From: Brevundimonas sp. Leaf363
GTDB lineage: Bacteria; Pseudomonadota; Alphaproteobacteria; Caulobacterales; Caulobacteraceae
Direction of reading: 5' to 3'
DNA: 64,000 bases
Assembly (NCBI RefSeq): GCF_001424025.1
Contig: NZ_LMPZ01000004.1
Coordinates: forward strand, 1 to 64,000
Under the pieces are notes generated by a model that was given only the letters and a program-made list of their open reading frames with translations, was not told where the DNA came from and did not search any database. Positions 49,893 through 58,207 of this stretch are shown in pieces. The stretch's first letter is position 1, and every line of letters starts with the position of its first letter. A program made the position numbers and the translations under genes.

Positions 49893-51800
49893 ATGAAATC
49901 TGAACCAAACGCGCCGCGTCGTCAGCGTAGGTCCTCATCGGGCCCCTCCACCTATGATGCGGTCGAGTTGGCGATGGAGGCCGAGGCCGGCGATGCGTCG
50001 CCCGACTCGCCCGCCCAGGCGGTGCTGAAGAAGCAGGTACATCTGGCGGACGCGCAGTTGCGGCTGCTGCGCTTCCAGATTTTCAATGAACAGGCGGGCG
50101 GCGCCCTACGCGTTCTGACGGGCGTCGCCGGCGTCACGGTCGCAGCGATCCTGGCGGCCATGGCCTGGAGCGCCGCGCACGATCGGACGGTGGTGTTCGA
50201 CGCCTTCGCCGTACCGCCCGAGTTGGTCGAGCGCGGGGTGACCGGCGAGGTCGTCGCCAGCCGTTTCCTGGACCACATCAAGGCCATCCACCTGGCCAGC
50301 CAAGGGCAGAGGCCGGACCAGACATTTCGCAACAACTGGACTAGCGAGCCAACGGTGGCGATCCCAGGCGCGGGGGTATCGATTGGGGACGTCCGCAGCG
50401 TTCTTCGATCCTGGCTAGGGCATGAAGTCCATTTCGGCGGCGAGGTGATCCGAACCGATCAGGGGTATCTCGTCACCGCCCGCACCGAAGCCGCCGCCGC
50501 GCGCACCGTGGAAGGGCCTGCCCAGAACCTGGACCAGTCGCTGAAGTCTGTCGCCGAGGCGCTGTACAGCCAGGCGGAGCCCTATCGATATGGCAGCTAT
50601 CTTTATCAGCAGGGCCGCGTCGATGAAGCGGCCGTCGTCCTTGAGCCGCTTGCCCGGCGTGGTCCGGCCGAGGAAAGGCCTTGGGCATGGTCTGCCCTGG
50701 CGGTGATTTACAGCCTGCAAGGCGATCAGCGGAAATCCCTGGCGGCGGCGCAGTCGGCGCTTCGCGAAGACCCCGGCTTCGTTCTCGGTCACGCATTTAC
50801 GGCCAACACGGCCTACTACATGGGGCTTAGCGAACTCGAGCTGAGTTCATATCGAGCCGCCGCAAAGGCAGGTCGATCTGCGGGAATGACTGCGGAGGCG
50901 TTCCGGCAAAGACGGCGCAGTACGGAAAAATCGGTCGCTGAATTGACCGGTGACTATTCGACGGCCCTGGCTCGGATTGAGGCCGGCCTGAAGGAAGACG
51001 GCGACAGCGCGTTCAGGGCGTCATCCGCTGCGGTTACTGCCGCCGAATTGCACGATATCGGAGCCGCCCGCGCGTGGGCTGGCCGAAGCGGTGAGGCCGA
51101 CGACGCCGCGCGGCTGGGTCACGCGATGAACGGGGATGTGCACGCGGTCGATTACGAGATCGCGGCGGCGCTGGACGACTGGGAGGGCGCGCGAGCGTCT
51201 GTCCAGGCGACGATCGATGCTTCTGAGCCGGGCGGGTTCTGGGACGATGTGCGCGACATTCATCTTCGACCCCGGCTGGCTGTGGCGATGGCCCATACAG
51301 GCGATATCGAGGGTGCGAGAGCGCAGCTCGCGGCCTCCCCAGCGGATTGCTATCCCTGCCTGATCGCCAGTGGCGAGGTGGAAGCGCTCGCGGGAGACCA
51401 CGCGCAGGCCGATGCATGGTTCCGAAAAGCGATCGCTCAGGCGCCTTCCATACCGCGTGCCTACTTCGTGTGGGGCCGGGCCAAGCTGCGGCGCGGCGAT
51501 CACAACGGCGCCATTGCGCTCTTCGAGCAGGCGCATCGCGCCGGCCCGCGCTGGGCGGATCCGCTCAAGGTCTGGGGCGACGCGCTGGCCCAAAAAGGCG
51601 ATCTGCGCGGCGCGGCCGGACGTTACAGTGCGGCGGTCGACAGGGCGCCGCGATGGGGCGCTCTTCGCCTGGCGCGGGGTCGAACACTCGCTGCTTTGCG
51701 GCGCGATGATCAGGCCCGCGCCGAGTACGAGACCGCGGCCCGCCTCGGGCTCTCGGCCGTGGACGCTCCTAAGCTCAGGCGATTTCTGAATGGCGCCTAG
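49893..51800 (+). CDS. membrane-anchored TPR protein
   Basis: This 635-residue protein has a polar N-terminus (about 1-70) and one transmembrane helix (about 72-92, VLTGVAGVTVAAILAAMAWSAA). An extracytoplasmic domain follows (about 100-225) beginning VVFDAFAVPPELVERGVTGEVVASRFLDHI, a module I have seen before TPRs in alphaproteobacterial signalling proteins. TPR-like repeats cover about 235-620 (YRYGSYLYQQGRVDEAAVVLEPLARRGP, PRAYFVWGRAKLRRGDHNGAIALFEQAHRAGP, ALRLARGRTLAALRRDDQARAEYETAARLG). No catalytic domain is visible. It is a scaffold or sensor, possibly working with the neighbouring TIR or CHAT genes. The ribosome binding site is weak. Confidence 0.8.
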   Translation: MKSEPNAPRRQRRSSSGPSTYDAVELAMEAEAGDASPDSPAQAVLKKQVHLADAQLRLLRFQIFNEQAGGALRVLTGVAGVTVAAILAAMAWSAAHDRTVVFDAFAVPPELVERGVTGEVVASRFLDHIKAIHLASQGQRPDQTFRNNWTSEPTVAIPGAGVSIGDVRSVLRSWLGHEVHFGGEVIRTDQGYLVTARTEAAAARTVEGPAQNLDQSLKSVAEALYSQAEPYRYGSYLYQQGRVDEAAVVLEPLARRGPAEERPWAWSALAVIYSLQGDQRKSLAAAQSALREDPGFVLGHAFTANTAYYMGLSELELSSYRAAAKAGRSAGMTAEAFRQRRRSTEKSVAELTGDYSTALARIEAGLKEDGDSAFRASSAAVTAAELHDIGAARAWAGRSGEADDAARLGHAMNGDVHAVDYEIAAALDDWEGARASVQATIDASEPGGFWDDVRDIHLRPRLAVAMAHTGDIEGARAQLAASPADCYPCLIASGEVEALAGDHAQADAWFRKAIAQAPSIPRAYFVWGRAKLRRGDHNGAIALFEQAHRAGPRWADPLKVWGDALAQKGDLRGAAGRYSAAVDRAPRWGALRLARGRTLAALRRDDQARAEYETAARLGLSAVDAPKLRRFLNGA

Positions 51801-51822
51801 CCGCTATTCGCAGTCAGACTAA

Positions 51823-52287
51823 CTAAGTCGGAGTCCCGGCAGTGTCGTGAGCAGCGACGACCCGCCACTGACCATTCCGGCGGATCCAGATGTCGGTCCA
51901 GATGGACTTGATGCGCCGAAGCTCCGGCGGCGGGCCCACCATGGCGTCCGAACCCGTCGCGATGGCGATGTCGCCGAAAAAGCGGACCTGCGTGACCGTC
52001 GTCTCGGTCGAAGTCACGTTTGGACCGGCGCGGACCCACTCGAGCATAGTCGCCTTGTCGTAAAGGGCGCCGTCCTTGGCCGTCCCGACGAAGTCGTCTG
52101 CGAGCAGCCTGTCGACCAAGTCTACGTCGCCTCGAGTGAACGCATTGGCCCAAGCCGCCGCACCGTTACGGATGACCGCTTCGTCCGCAGACCTGTTCTC
52201 GCTCGAGAGGGCAGCGCCCCTCGCGCCAGGGCTATCGGGAGGAGATTGTGCAGAGAGTAGAGCGGCAAGTGCCACGCCGATCAGCAT
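51823..52287 (-). CDS. secreted SnoaL/DUF4440-like (NTF2-fold) protein
   Basis: A 154-residue protein has a signal peptide (MLIGVALAALLSAQS). Its NTF2-like fold of the DUF4440/SnoaL type comprises DEAVIRNGAAAWANAFTRGDVDLVDRLLADDFVGTAKDGALYDKATMLEWVRAGP, TQVRFFGDIAIATGSDA and IWTDIWIRRNGQWRVVAAHDTA. Many such proteins bind small ligands; no specific function can be given. I prefer ATG 52287 (preceded by GAGGGC) over the longer start at 52365, because the signal peptide then begins at residue 1. It is convergent with the TPR gene. Confidence 0.8.
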   Translation of the reverse strand: MLIGVALAALLSAQSPPDSPGARGAALSSENRSADEAVIRNGAAAWANAFTRGDVDLVDRLLADDFVGTAKDGALYDKATMLEWVRAGPNVTSTETTVTQVRFFGDIAIATGSDAMVGPPPELRRIKSIWTDIWIRRNGQWRVVAAHDTAGTPT

Positions 52288-52417
52288 CTCTGCCCTCGCC
52301 AATGCAACAGCCACCTGGAACATGGCGCTGACCGCCATTGGCGGCCGAAGGTCGATGTCTGTCAATCAGCCCTGCTAGCGCCAATATGGGCGTTGTCTGC
52401 TCTCCGGCGCCAGCTCA

Positions 52418-52443
52418 ATGTCTCCTATTGGCGCGAAGCAGAC
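52418..52443 (-). repeat. dispersed 26-bp palindromic repeat, copy 3
   Basis: On the minus strand it reads GTCT then GCTTCGCGCCA, three variable bases, GGAGACAT. It abuts the 3' end of the Xre-type gene (stop at 52444), so it may act as that gene's transcription end. Confidence 0.6.
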
Positions 52444-52653
52444 CTACCGCTTCCGAGTCAGGTCCTCGACGTCTGCGTCCAGCGCCGCGGCAATCCGCGC
52501 CAGCACCATGACCGAGGGGTTTCGCCTCCCTCGCTCCACGCCGGAGAGATAGGTCTGATGGACGTTAGACCGATGCGCGAGCTCCTCCTGCGAGAGCTTC
52601 TTCGTTCGTCGCAGGGCCTGTAGGTTCAGTCCGACTCGTTGACGCACGTCCAT
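52444..52653 (-). CDS. Xre-family helix-turn-helix regulator
   Basis: A 69-residue single-domain HTH_3 protein: VGLNLQALRRTKKLSQEELAHRSNVHQTYLSGVERGRRNPSVMVLARIAAALDADVEDL. It has the full Cro/CI-type five-helix pattern. It starts 83 bases from the divergent PD-(D/E)XK nuclease gene and probably controls it, as solitary Xre proteins often do for restriction and toxin genes. The chromosomal pairing resembles restriction-modification controller proteins, but no methylase lies beside it. Confidence 0.93.
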   Translation of the reverse strand: MDVRQRVGLNLQALRRTKKLSQEELAHRSNVHQTYLSGVERGRRNPSVMVLARIAAALDADVEDLTRKR

Positions 52654-52736
52654 GGTGCATGGCGCGTCCGGACTTGACTTCGGCCCATAGACTATTGGTC
52701 ATAAACGCACTGCCGAGGTGGTCGAGGGGAGTGCGG

Positions 52737-53960
52737 ATGCGGACCGGCGCTGCGCCAATGATGGTCGACGGGATGGGAACGGCCTCTCAGGCGTGTGTGG
52801 CGCTAGAGGGGCTAGCGCTGAAGCGAGGAGCGGGATCTCTCTACGATGAAGCGTGGCTCCAGAGGCTGATACAGGACCATCCCTCCCTCCTGCCTATCGA
52901 CCAGATCGAGCCCGCTTTGACCGGGCCCGTCCCGATCTGCCTCGAATTGGCTCTGCCAAGCGGGTTCGTCGACAACCTAATGATCACGCCGGCCGGCGGC
53001 CTAGTGGTCGTGGAAACGAAGCTGTGGCGGAACCCGCAGGCGCGGCGGGAAGTCGTCGGCCAGATCCTTGACTACGCAAAAGACCTGTCGCGGCTGAGCT
53101 ATGACGATCTGGAGCGTGCGGCGCAGATCGCTCGCAAGGACAAGGCGAGCCTCTTCAGCCTGGTCCACGGGGATGCCGCGCCTGAGGCGGAGGCGACGTT
53201 CATCGATGCCGTTTCCCGCAACCTCCGCCTAGGGCGAATGCTGCTGATCATCGCCGGCGACGGCATCCAGGAAAGCGCCGAGCAGCTCACCGACTTCCTG
53301 CAGCGTCACCTTGGCCTGCACTTCACCCTCGCCATGGTCGAGATGACGCTGTGGCGCGATCCGATCGGCGACCGGGTGTTGGTGCAGCCGCGCGTCCTCA
53401 CCAAGACTGTCCAGATCGAGCGGGCTGTGGTCAGGATCGAACAGGGCATGTCGGTAACGCCCGCCTGGGTCGAGCCGCTGGCCACCACGACAGGTGCGGC
53501 GCGGACGAGTTCCCTGACCTCTGAGGCCTATTACGAGGCCTTGGCTGCAAGCAACCCGAGCCTCCCCGGACGCCTCAAGGCGCTACTGGAGGCGCTCGAG
53601 TCCCTCGGGGTGCAGGCGGATATTCGCCGGGTGCTCATGCTGCGATGGTTCGCGCCGACCGGGGCTGAGTTCAAGCTGGGGGCGATCGACCAGGACGGGC
53701 GATTCTCGAGCGACTACGCGAACTGGTCGGCCGATGTCGTCGGCCGGGTTGACCTTGCCCACGCATATCAGTCCGCCCTGGCGGCCCTGCTGCCCGGCGC
53801 TCAAGTAAAGCAGACCCCTAGCCCAACGGGCTGGCGTGTGGTCGACGCCGCGGGCCGCAATCCCGAACTCGCCGTGCTGCTCGACCACCGAGAGGACTGG
53901 ATCGGGGCGATCACCGCCTACATCGAGGCGCTCCAATCCGCTGTCGAGGCAAGGGGCTAG
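52737..53960 (+). CDS. PD-(D/E)XK nuclease-family protein
   Basis: This 407-residue protein has an N-terminal PD-(D/E)XK core (about 35-130): LYDEAWLQRLIQDHPSLLP, Asp79 in GFVDNLMITPAGGL, Glu93 and Lys95 in VVVETKLWRNPQARREVVGQILDYAKDLSRLS. The remainder (about 150-400) is uncharacterised, with RLGRMLLIIAGDGIQESAEQLTDFLQRH and VQADIRRVLMLRWFAP. The core resembles NucS/DUF91-like and NERD-like nucleases. I chose ATG 52737 because GAGGGGAG lies 6-13 bases upstream; an earlier in-frame ATG at 52659 would collide with the divergent regulator's promoter. It is a candidate stand-alone defence nuclease under Xre control. Confidence 0.75.
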   Translation: MRTGAAPMMVDGMGTASQACVALEGLALKRGAGSLYDEAWLQRLIQDHPSLLPIDQIEPALTGPVPICLELALPSGFVDNLMITPAGGLVVVETKLWRNPQARREVVGQILDYAKDLSRLSYDDLERAAQIARKDKASLFSLVHGDAAPEAEATFIDAVSRNLRLGRMLLIIAGDGIQESAEQLTDFLQRHLGLHFTLAMVEMTLWRDPIGDRVLVQPRVLTKTVQIERAVVRIEQGMSVTPAWVEPLATTTGAARTSSLTSEAYYEALAASNPSLPGRLKALLEALESLGVQADIRRVLMLRWFAPTGAEFKLGAIDQDGRFSSDYANWSADVVGRVDLAHAYQSALAALLPGAQVKQTPSPTGWRVVDAAGRNPELAVLLDHREDWIGAITAYIEALQSAVEARG

Positions 53961-54036
53961 CGCCGGTCGTGGTTCCGAGTGGACTTCGGTCGAGAACGAC
54001 GCCTGGTGTCCGGGTGTGACGCCGACCTCCTCAATC

Positions 54037-54261
54037 ATGACCGTGATCGCCGCCCTCCAGCTCGAGGTCGCCAACCTCATGGAGGAAATGGAGGATGTTG
54101 TGGTCACGCCGCTGCAAGGAGCCGGCATCGCTCGCGAGACGGCGAGGTTGGCCGGCTTGGGCAAGGACATCGCGACCTTGTCGGCGGCCTGCGAAGTTCT
54201 CGTCAGACGCTCGGCGAAAGCAGCCGAACCGACTGGACTTCGCCTCCCACCGAAGCGGTAG
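54037..54261 (+). CDS. small helical protein of the recombinase module
   Basis: A 74-residue protein, MTVIAALQLEVANLMEEMED then VVVTPLQGAGIARETARLAGLGKDIATLSAACEVLVRRSAKAAEPTGLRLPPKR, predicted mostly helical. No Shine-Dalgarno is evident. It sits upstream of the DUF3489 gene on the same strand and has a compact coding look. Its role is unknown; it may be part of the DUF3489-DUF2924-recombinase unit. Confidence 0.5.
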   Translation: MTVIAALQLEVANLMEEMEDVVVTPLQGAGIARETARLAGLGKDIATLSAACEVLVRRSAKAAEPTGLRLPPKR

Positions 54262-54347
54262 TCATCGAGCCCAAGGCGCGGAGCCAGGGCCGGCCCGCAC
54301 GGGCCTTCGGTCAGTGAGACGCTAACGTCCCGGATCGGAAGGCCACC

Positions 54348-54707
54348 ATGACCAAGACCAACACCAAGCCCCCCGTCGCCAAGGCGTCGGCCATCAAGCG
54401 CTCGACGAAACGGGAGCGGACTCAATCACCAGCGGGACAGGCTACGGAATGGCCGAGCCCGAATCCTCCAAGTCTCGCTGAGGGCGAGGCAGTACGACAG
54501 CCCACCAAGATCGACCAGGTCGTCGCGATGCTGAAGCGCGAGGGCGGCGCGACCTCGGCTGACCTAATGGCGGCCACGGGCTGGCAGGCCCACTCCGTCC
54601 GGGGAGCCATAGCGGGGACGGTCAAGAAGAAGCTTGGCCTCGTCGTCGTGTCGGCCCCGAGCGACCTCGGCCGCGTCTACAGCATCGCTGGCGAGCAGCC
54701 CGCATGA
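54348..54707 (+). CDS. DUF3489-domain protein
   Basis: A 119-residue protein has a basic, Thr/Lys-rich tail (about 1-50) and a winged-helix-like DUF3489 domain (about 52-115): PTKIDQVVAMLKREGGATSADLMAATGWQAHSVRGAIAGTVKKKLGLVVVSAP. GGAAGG precedes the ATG. The function is unknown but the domain is a DNA-binding-like fold. It is the first gene of the standard DUF3489 - DUF2924 - serine recombinase unit; the stop overlaps the next start (ATGA). Confidence 0.88.
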   Translation: MTKTNTKPPVAKASAIKRSTKRERTQSPAGQATEWPSPNPPSLAEGEAVRQPTKIDQVVAMLKREGGATSADLMAATGWQAHSVRGAIAGTVKKKLGLVVVSAPSDLGRVYSIAGEQPA

Positions 54708-55132
54708 CGCCGCTGGACCTCGAGGCACAGCTCGCGCGGTTGCAGACGATGGGAATCGACGCCCTTCGCGCGGTTTGGCGTGAGCGATATGGAACCCGGC
54801 CGACGGTTCGATCGCCCGATGTGCTCCGTCGCCTGCTGGCCGACCGTCTTCAAACGGAGTTATGGGGACGCGACATCGAGCTGGAGCGGGATCTCGAGCG
54901 CCTAGCCAGGACCTACGCTCGCGGCGGCGCGGTGTCGCGCGCCGCGCCGCGCTTCAGGCCCGGTTCGGTGCTGGTCCGCGAACACGCCGGGGAGATGCAC
55001 CGCGTCGAGGTTCTCGACGACGGCTTCCGATGGAACGACCAGCGATGGCGCACCCTGTCCCAGATCGCCCGCGAGATCACCGGGGTCCGCTGGAACGGTC
55101 CCCGCTTCTTCGGGTTGCGGGAGGCGGCGTGA
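54704..55132 (+). CDS. DUF2924-domain protein
   Basis: A 142-residue protein of the DUF2924 family: LEAQLARLQTMGIDALRAVWRERYGTRP, SPDVLRRLLADRLQTELWG, then VLVREHAGEMHRVEVLDDGFRWNDQRWRTLSQIAREITGVRWNGPRFFGL. The last part, a beta-rich module with 'WxGPxFFGL', is the family signature. It is thought to assist recombination, as it is almost always found before a large serine recombinase. It is coupled to both neighbours by 4-base overlaps (ATGA and GTGA). Confidence 0.92.
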   Translation: MTPLDLEAQLARLQTMGIDALRAVWRERYGTRPTVRSPDVLRRLLADRLQTELWGRDIELERDLERLARTYARGGAVSRAAPRFRPGSVLVREHAGEMHRVEVLDDGFRWNDQRWRTLSQIAREITGVRWNGPRFFGLREAA

Positions 55133-56736
55133 CCGAGGCCAAGCGCTGCGCGATCTACACCCGTAAGTCGTCGGAGGAGGGTCTGAACCAGGAGTTCAAC
55201 AGCCTCGACGCCCAGCGAGAGGCCTGCGCCGCCTACATTCAGTCTCAGGCCGGCGAGGGGTGGGCCGCCCTCCCCGCTATCTACGACGACGGCGGCTTCT
55301 CCGGGGGCAACATGGAGCGCCCGGGCCTCAAGGCACTGATGGCCCAGATTGCCCTCGGACGCGTGGATATCGTGGTGGTCTACAAAGTGGACCGACTAAC
55401 GCGATCGCTCGGCGACTTCGGAAAGATCGTCGAGATGTTCGACGCCAAGGGCGTCAGCTTCGTCTCGGTCACCCAGGCCTTCAACACGACCACGTCGATG
55501 GGCCGTCTGACCCTGAACATGCTGCTGTCGTTCGCGCAGTTCGAGCGGGAGGTCACCGGCGAGCGCATCCGCGACAAGATCGCGGCCTCGAAGGCCAAGG
55601 GCATGTGGATGGGCGGGCCCTTGCCTCTCGGTTACGCGGCGGACGGGCGCACCTTGAAGATCGTGCCCGAGGAGGCCGAGACGGTACGGGGTATCTATCG
55701 CCGCTACCTCGAGCTGGGGTCGGTCCATCGGCTCCGCGACGAGCTCGAGGCGACCGGGGTGGTCTCCAAGCGGCACGTCTCTGGGACCGGACGCGTCTGG
55801 GGCGGCCGGCCGCTCAATCGCGGCGCGCTGGCGCACATCCTGTCTAACCGCACATACTTGGGCCAGATCCCGCACAAGGGCGCTCACCACCCCGGACTTC
55901 ATCAAGCGATCATCGATTTCGATGTGTTCGACGCCGCGCAGGCTAAGCTAGCCGCGACGGGCCCTAGGCGGCGAGCCAGGGCCGGCCTTCCAGCGCTCCT
56001 GCCACCAGCGCCGCTGACAGGCCTGATCCGGGATGATCGAGGCCACCCGATGACCCCGCTGGCCGCCCGGGGCAAGTCGGGCCAGCTCTACCGGTACTAC
56101 GTGTCGTCGGTGCTGCAATTGGGCCGTCGCCATGAGGCCGGTTCGCTCGCCCGTATCCCGGCTTCGGCCATCGAGGAGGTCGTGCTTCAGGCGCTGACCG
56201 GCGGGCGCGACTCCGGCGGCGGCGACGCCTGGGGGCCTGTTCGGGACCTCGTTTTAGGCGTGGAGGTGTCGCGGCGCTGGGTCAGGATCACCTGCCTGAG
56301 CCGAGGCCTTGAAAGCGGCGACCTAGCGGCCTCTACACCCGACCGCGAAATCGCAGCGGATGGCGACAGGACGATCTTGACGATCCGTGGCGCAATAAAG
56401 CTTCGCGGTGGGTCGCGGTCGATATCAGGGCCGGACGGTCGGCCGGCTATCGTTAAATCCACGCAGGACGCGGTGCTCGTGAAGGCCCTAAAGCGCGCTG
56501 AAGGCTATCGGACGAGACTGACCTCCGAATGGGCCCCGACGGTCGAGGAGTTGTCCTCGTCGGAGGGGCTGACCGACAGCTACGTCCGGCGACTGGTCCG
56601 GCTCGCTTTCCTGGCGCCAGACCTGAAGCGGGCGATCTTGGACGGCCGACAATCCAGTCGCCTCACCATTGAACGAGTCGTTCGGGAAGGCGTGCCCCTG
56701 TCTTGGAGCCAGCAGCGCCAGGCGTATGCCGACTAG
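55129..56736 (+). CDS. large serine recombinase
   Basis: A 535-residue site-specific recombinase has an N-terminal resolvase domain with catalytic Ser14 (CAIYTRKSSEEG), DDGGFSGGNMERPGLKAL, VYKVDRLTRSLGDF and SFAQFEREVTGERIRDKI. The Recombinase domain is at about 165-265 (GPLPLGYAADGRTLKIVPEEAETVRGIYRRYLELGS). A shortened C-terminal region lacks an obvious four-Cys zinc ribbon and ends with a helical DNA-binding-like part (VEELSSSEGLTDSYVRRLVRLAFLAPDLKRAILDGRQ). It starts with GTG overlapping the DUF2924 stop. It probably catalyses integration or excision of the surrounding module. Convergent with the terminase gene through a shared CTAG. Confidence 0.93.
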   Translation: MTEAKRCAIYTRKSSEEGLNQEFNSLDAQREACAAYIQSQAGEGWAALPAIYDDGGFSGGNMERPGLKALMAQIALGRVDIVVVYKVDRLTRSLGDFGKIVEMFDAKGVSFVSVTQAFNTTTSMGRLTLNMLLSFAQFEREVTGERIRDKIAASKAKGMWMGGPLPLGYAADGRTLKIVPEEAETVRGIYRRYLELGSVHRLRDELEATGVVSKRHVSGTGRVWGGRPLNRGALAHILSNRTYLGQIPHKGAHHPGLHQAIIDFDVFDAAQAKLAATGPRRRARAGLPALLPPAPLTGLIRDDRGHPMTPLAARGKSGQLYRYYVSSVLQLGRRHEAGSLARIPASAIEEVVLQALTGGRDSGGGDAWGPVRDLVLGVEVSRRWVRITCLSRGLESGDLAASTPDREIAADGDRTILTIRGAIKLRGGSRSISGPDGRPAIVKSTQDAVLVKALKRAEGYRTRLTSEWAPTVEELSSSEGLTDSYVRRLVRLAFLAPDLKRAILDGRQSSRLTIERVVREGVPLSWSQQRQAYAD

Positions 56737-58202
56737 TAAACCGTGACCTTCACCTGCGGCGTGTTCGGCTTGTAGGCTTTCAGCGGGACCGTGTACGGAA
56801 AGCCCATGTCCAGCTGGCGGAACAGCTGGCTCATGCTGTCCACGTAGTCATCATTGGCTCCGTGCGGGAAGACGACGATCTCCTTCTCGAACTCCGGCAA
56901 CCACGGGGCCGCATGAGGAAGATGGATCCGACCCTTTTCCATGGCGAATGCGGCGGCTTCCGCCCTCACGTACTTGTCCAACTTCGGCGTGAAGCCCATC
57001 AGGTTATTTGGCTCGGGAGCCGCCTCGTTCAGCCCTTCGCTCAGCACGATGCCACTATGGGATCTCTCGATGAGGACGCAGTGGCACTGAGATCGGTAGG
57101 CCTGAACCTTCTTGACCTGCTGGGCGTGCGTCCAGTTCCCACGCTCGGCGTGGAGTAGATAAACGTTTAGGCCGCGCACGCCCCAGATCGTCATGGCGGT
57201 CGGATCGCCGCTCGGCGCGGACGACACGCCCGGGTCGATCGACATGAGGATGGCCTCGTACTGAGACTTCTTGTTGTTGGACGACAGATTGAACCGTTGG
57301 AACTGCTCAAGCCGGAATAGGCGTCCTCCAGGCGGCGCCGGCGCCTGGAGATACTGCGCATTGAAGGCCCGCTCACCTATCTCATCGCGCCGCTCTTTGA
57401 GGATGGCTTGGGTGAACCGCGCGGAAAACAGCAATTCGCCAGGCTTGAAGTCTTTGAATTGGTCCGGACCGATCTGCACCCTGGCCGGCAGGGCGAACTG
57501 GGCCGGCAGCTCTAGGAGGTCCCAGCTCCCTTTGTCCTTCAGGCGGCCGATGGGGTCGTCGGCATGCAGTCGCTGCATCGGCAGGATGATCTGACCCTTG
57601 CCCAGGGTTATCCGGGACGGGGCATTTTCCACCCACTCCCAAGCAGCGTCCCGCGCGGCCTGGGAACCGGCGTCGCCCGCCTTCAGGGGGTCGTCGTAGA
57701 TCAGCATGTCGGCGCCCAGGCCGGTCATGGCGCCGCTGGTCGTGGTGGTGAAGCGATACCCGCCGGCGGTAGTGCGCAAGAACTGAGCGGGAGGCGTCTT
57801 GGACGACAGCTTGGTGGCTGGAAATATCTCGGCGTAGCGGTCGGACATCATCATCTGACGGCAGGCGCGAGCCAGGGGGTCCGCCAGGTCGAAGCCGTAG
57901 CTGGCGCAGATGATTTCGTAGGAGGGGTCCAACCCGAGGATGAAGGCCGGGAAGGCGATGGAGATCAGGTAGGACTTGAAGTGCCGGGGCGGGATGGCGA
58001 CCGCGAGGCGGTTCAGGTCGGTGTCGACCATCTGTTGTAGCTTCCAGCAGATGGCCCTGAGATGCACTGCGTCGACGTAGGCATGACTGCTGGCATGCGG
58101 GTGCATGACGCGTTGGAAGGTGTAGAAGTCCGTGCGTGCCTTCTCGTTGAGGAGCCGCCGGGCGACCATCGCGGTCTTCGGATCCAGGTTCGGCATGCCC
58201 AT
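56733..58202 (-). CDS. phage terminase large subunit
   Basis: A 489-residue terminase has an N-terminal ATPase with a Walker-A-like IPPRHFKSYLIS and Walker-B MLIYDDPLKAG. The C-terminal RNase H-like nuclease has Asp in LMSIDPGVSS, GDPTAMTIWGV, and late Asp residues in GANDDYVDSMSQLFRQL. It packages DNA into capsids. No portal, protease, capsid or tail genes follow, so this is not a complete prophage. It lies just after the DUF5681 gene (5-base gap), in an operon with the ParB-methyltransferase at its head. Confidence 0.93.
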   Translation of the reverse strand: MGMPNLDPKTAMVARRLLNEKARTDFYTFQRVMHPHASSHAYVDAVHLRAICWKLQQMVDTDLNRLAVAIPPRHFKSYLISIAFPAFILGLDPSYEIICASYGFDLADPLARACRQMMMSDRYAEIFPATKLSSKTPPAQFLRTTAGGYRFTTTTSGAMTGLGADMLIYDDPLKAGDAGSQAARDAAWEWVENAPSRITLGKGQIILPMQRLHADDPIGRLKDKGSWDLLELPAQFALPARVQIGPDQFKDFKPGELLFSARFTQAILKERRDEIGERAFNAQYLQAPAPPGGRLFRLEQFQRFNLSSNNKKSQYEAILMSIDPGVSSAPSGDPTAMTIWGVRGLNVYLLHAERGNWTHAQQVKKVQAYRSQCHCVLIERSHSGIVLSEGLNEAAPEPNNLMGFTPKLDKYVRAEAAAFAMEKGRIHLPHAAPWLPEFEKEIVVFPHGANDDYVDSMSQLFRQLDMGFPYTVPLKAYKPNTPQVKVTVY

Positions 58203-58207
58203 CGCCG

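Noticed and set aside
52659-52736. Upstream start (ATG 52659) of the PD-(D/E)XK protein
   Set aside because: It would begin 5 bases from the divergent regulator's start and has no ribosome binding site. ATG 52737 has GAGGGGAG.
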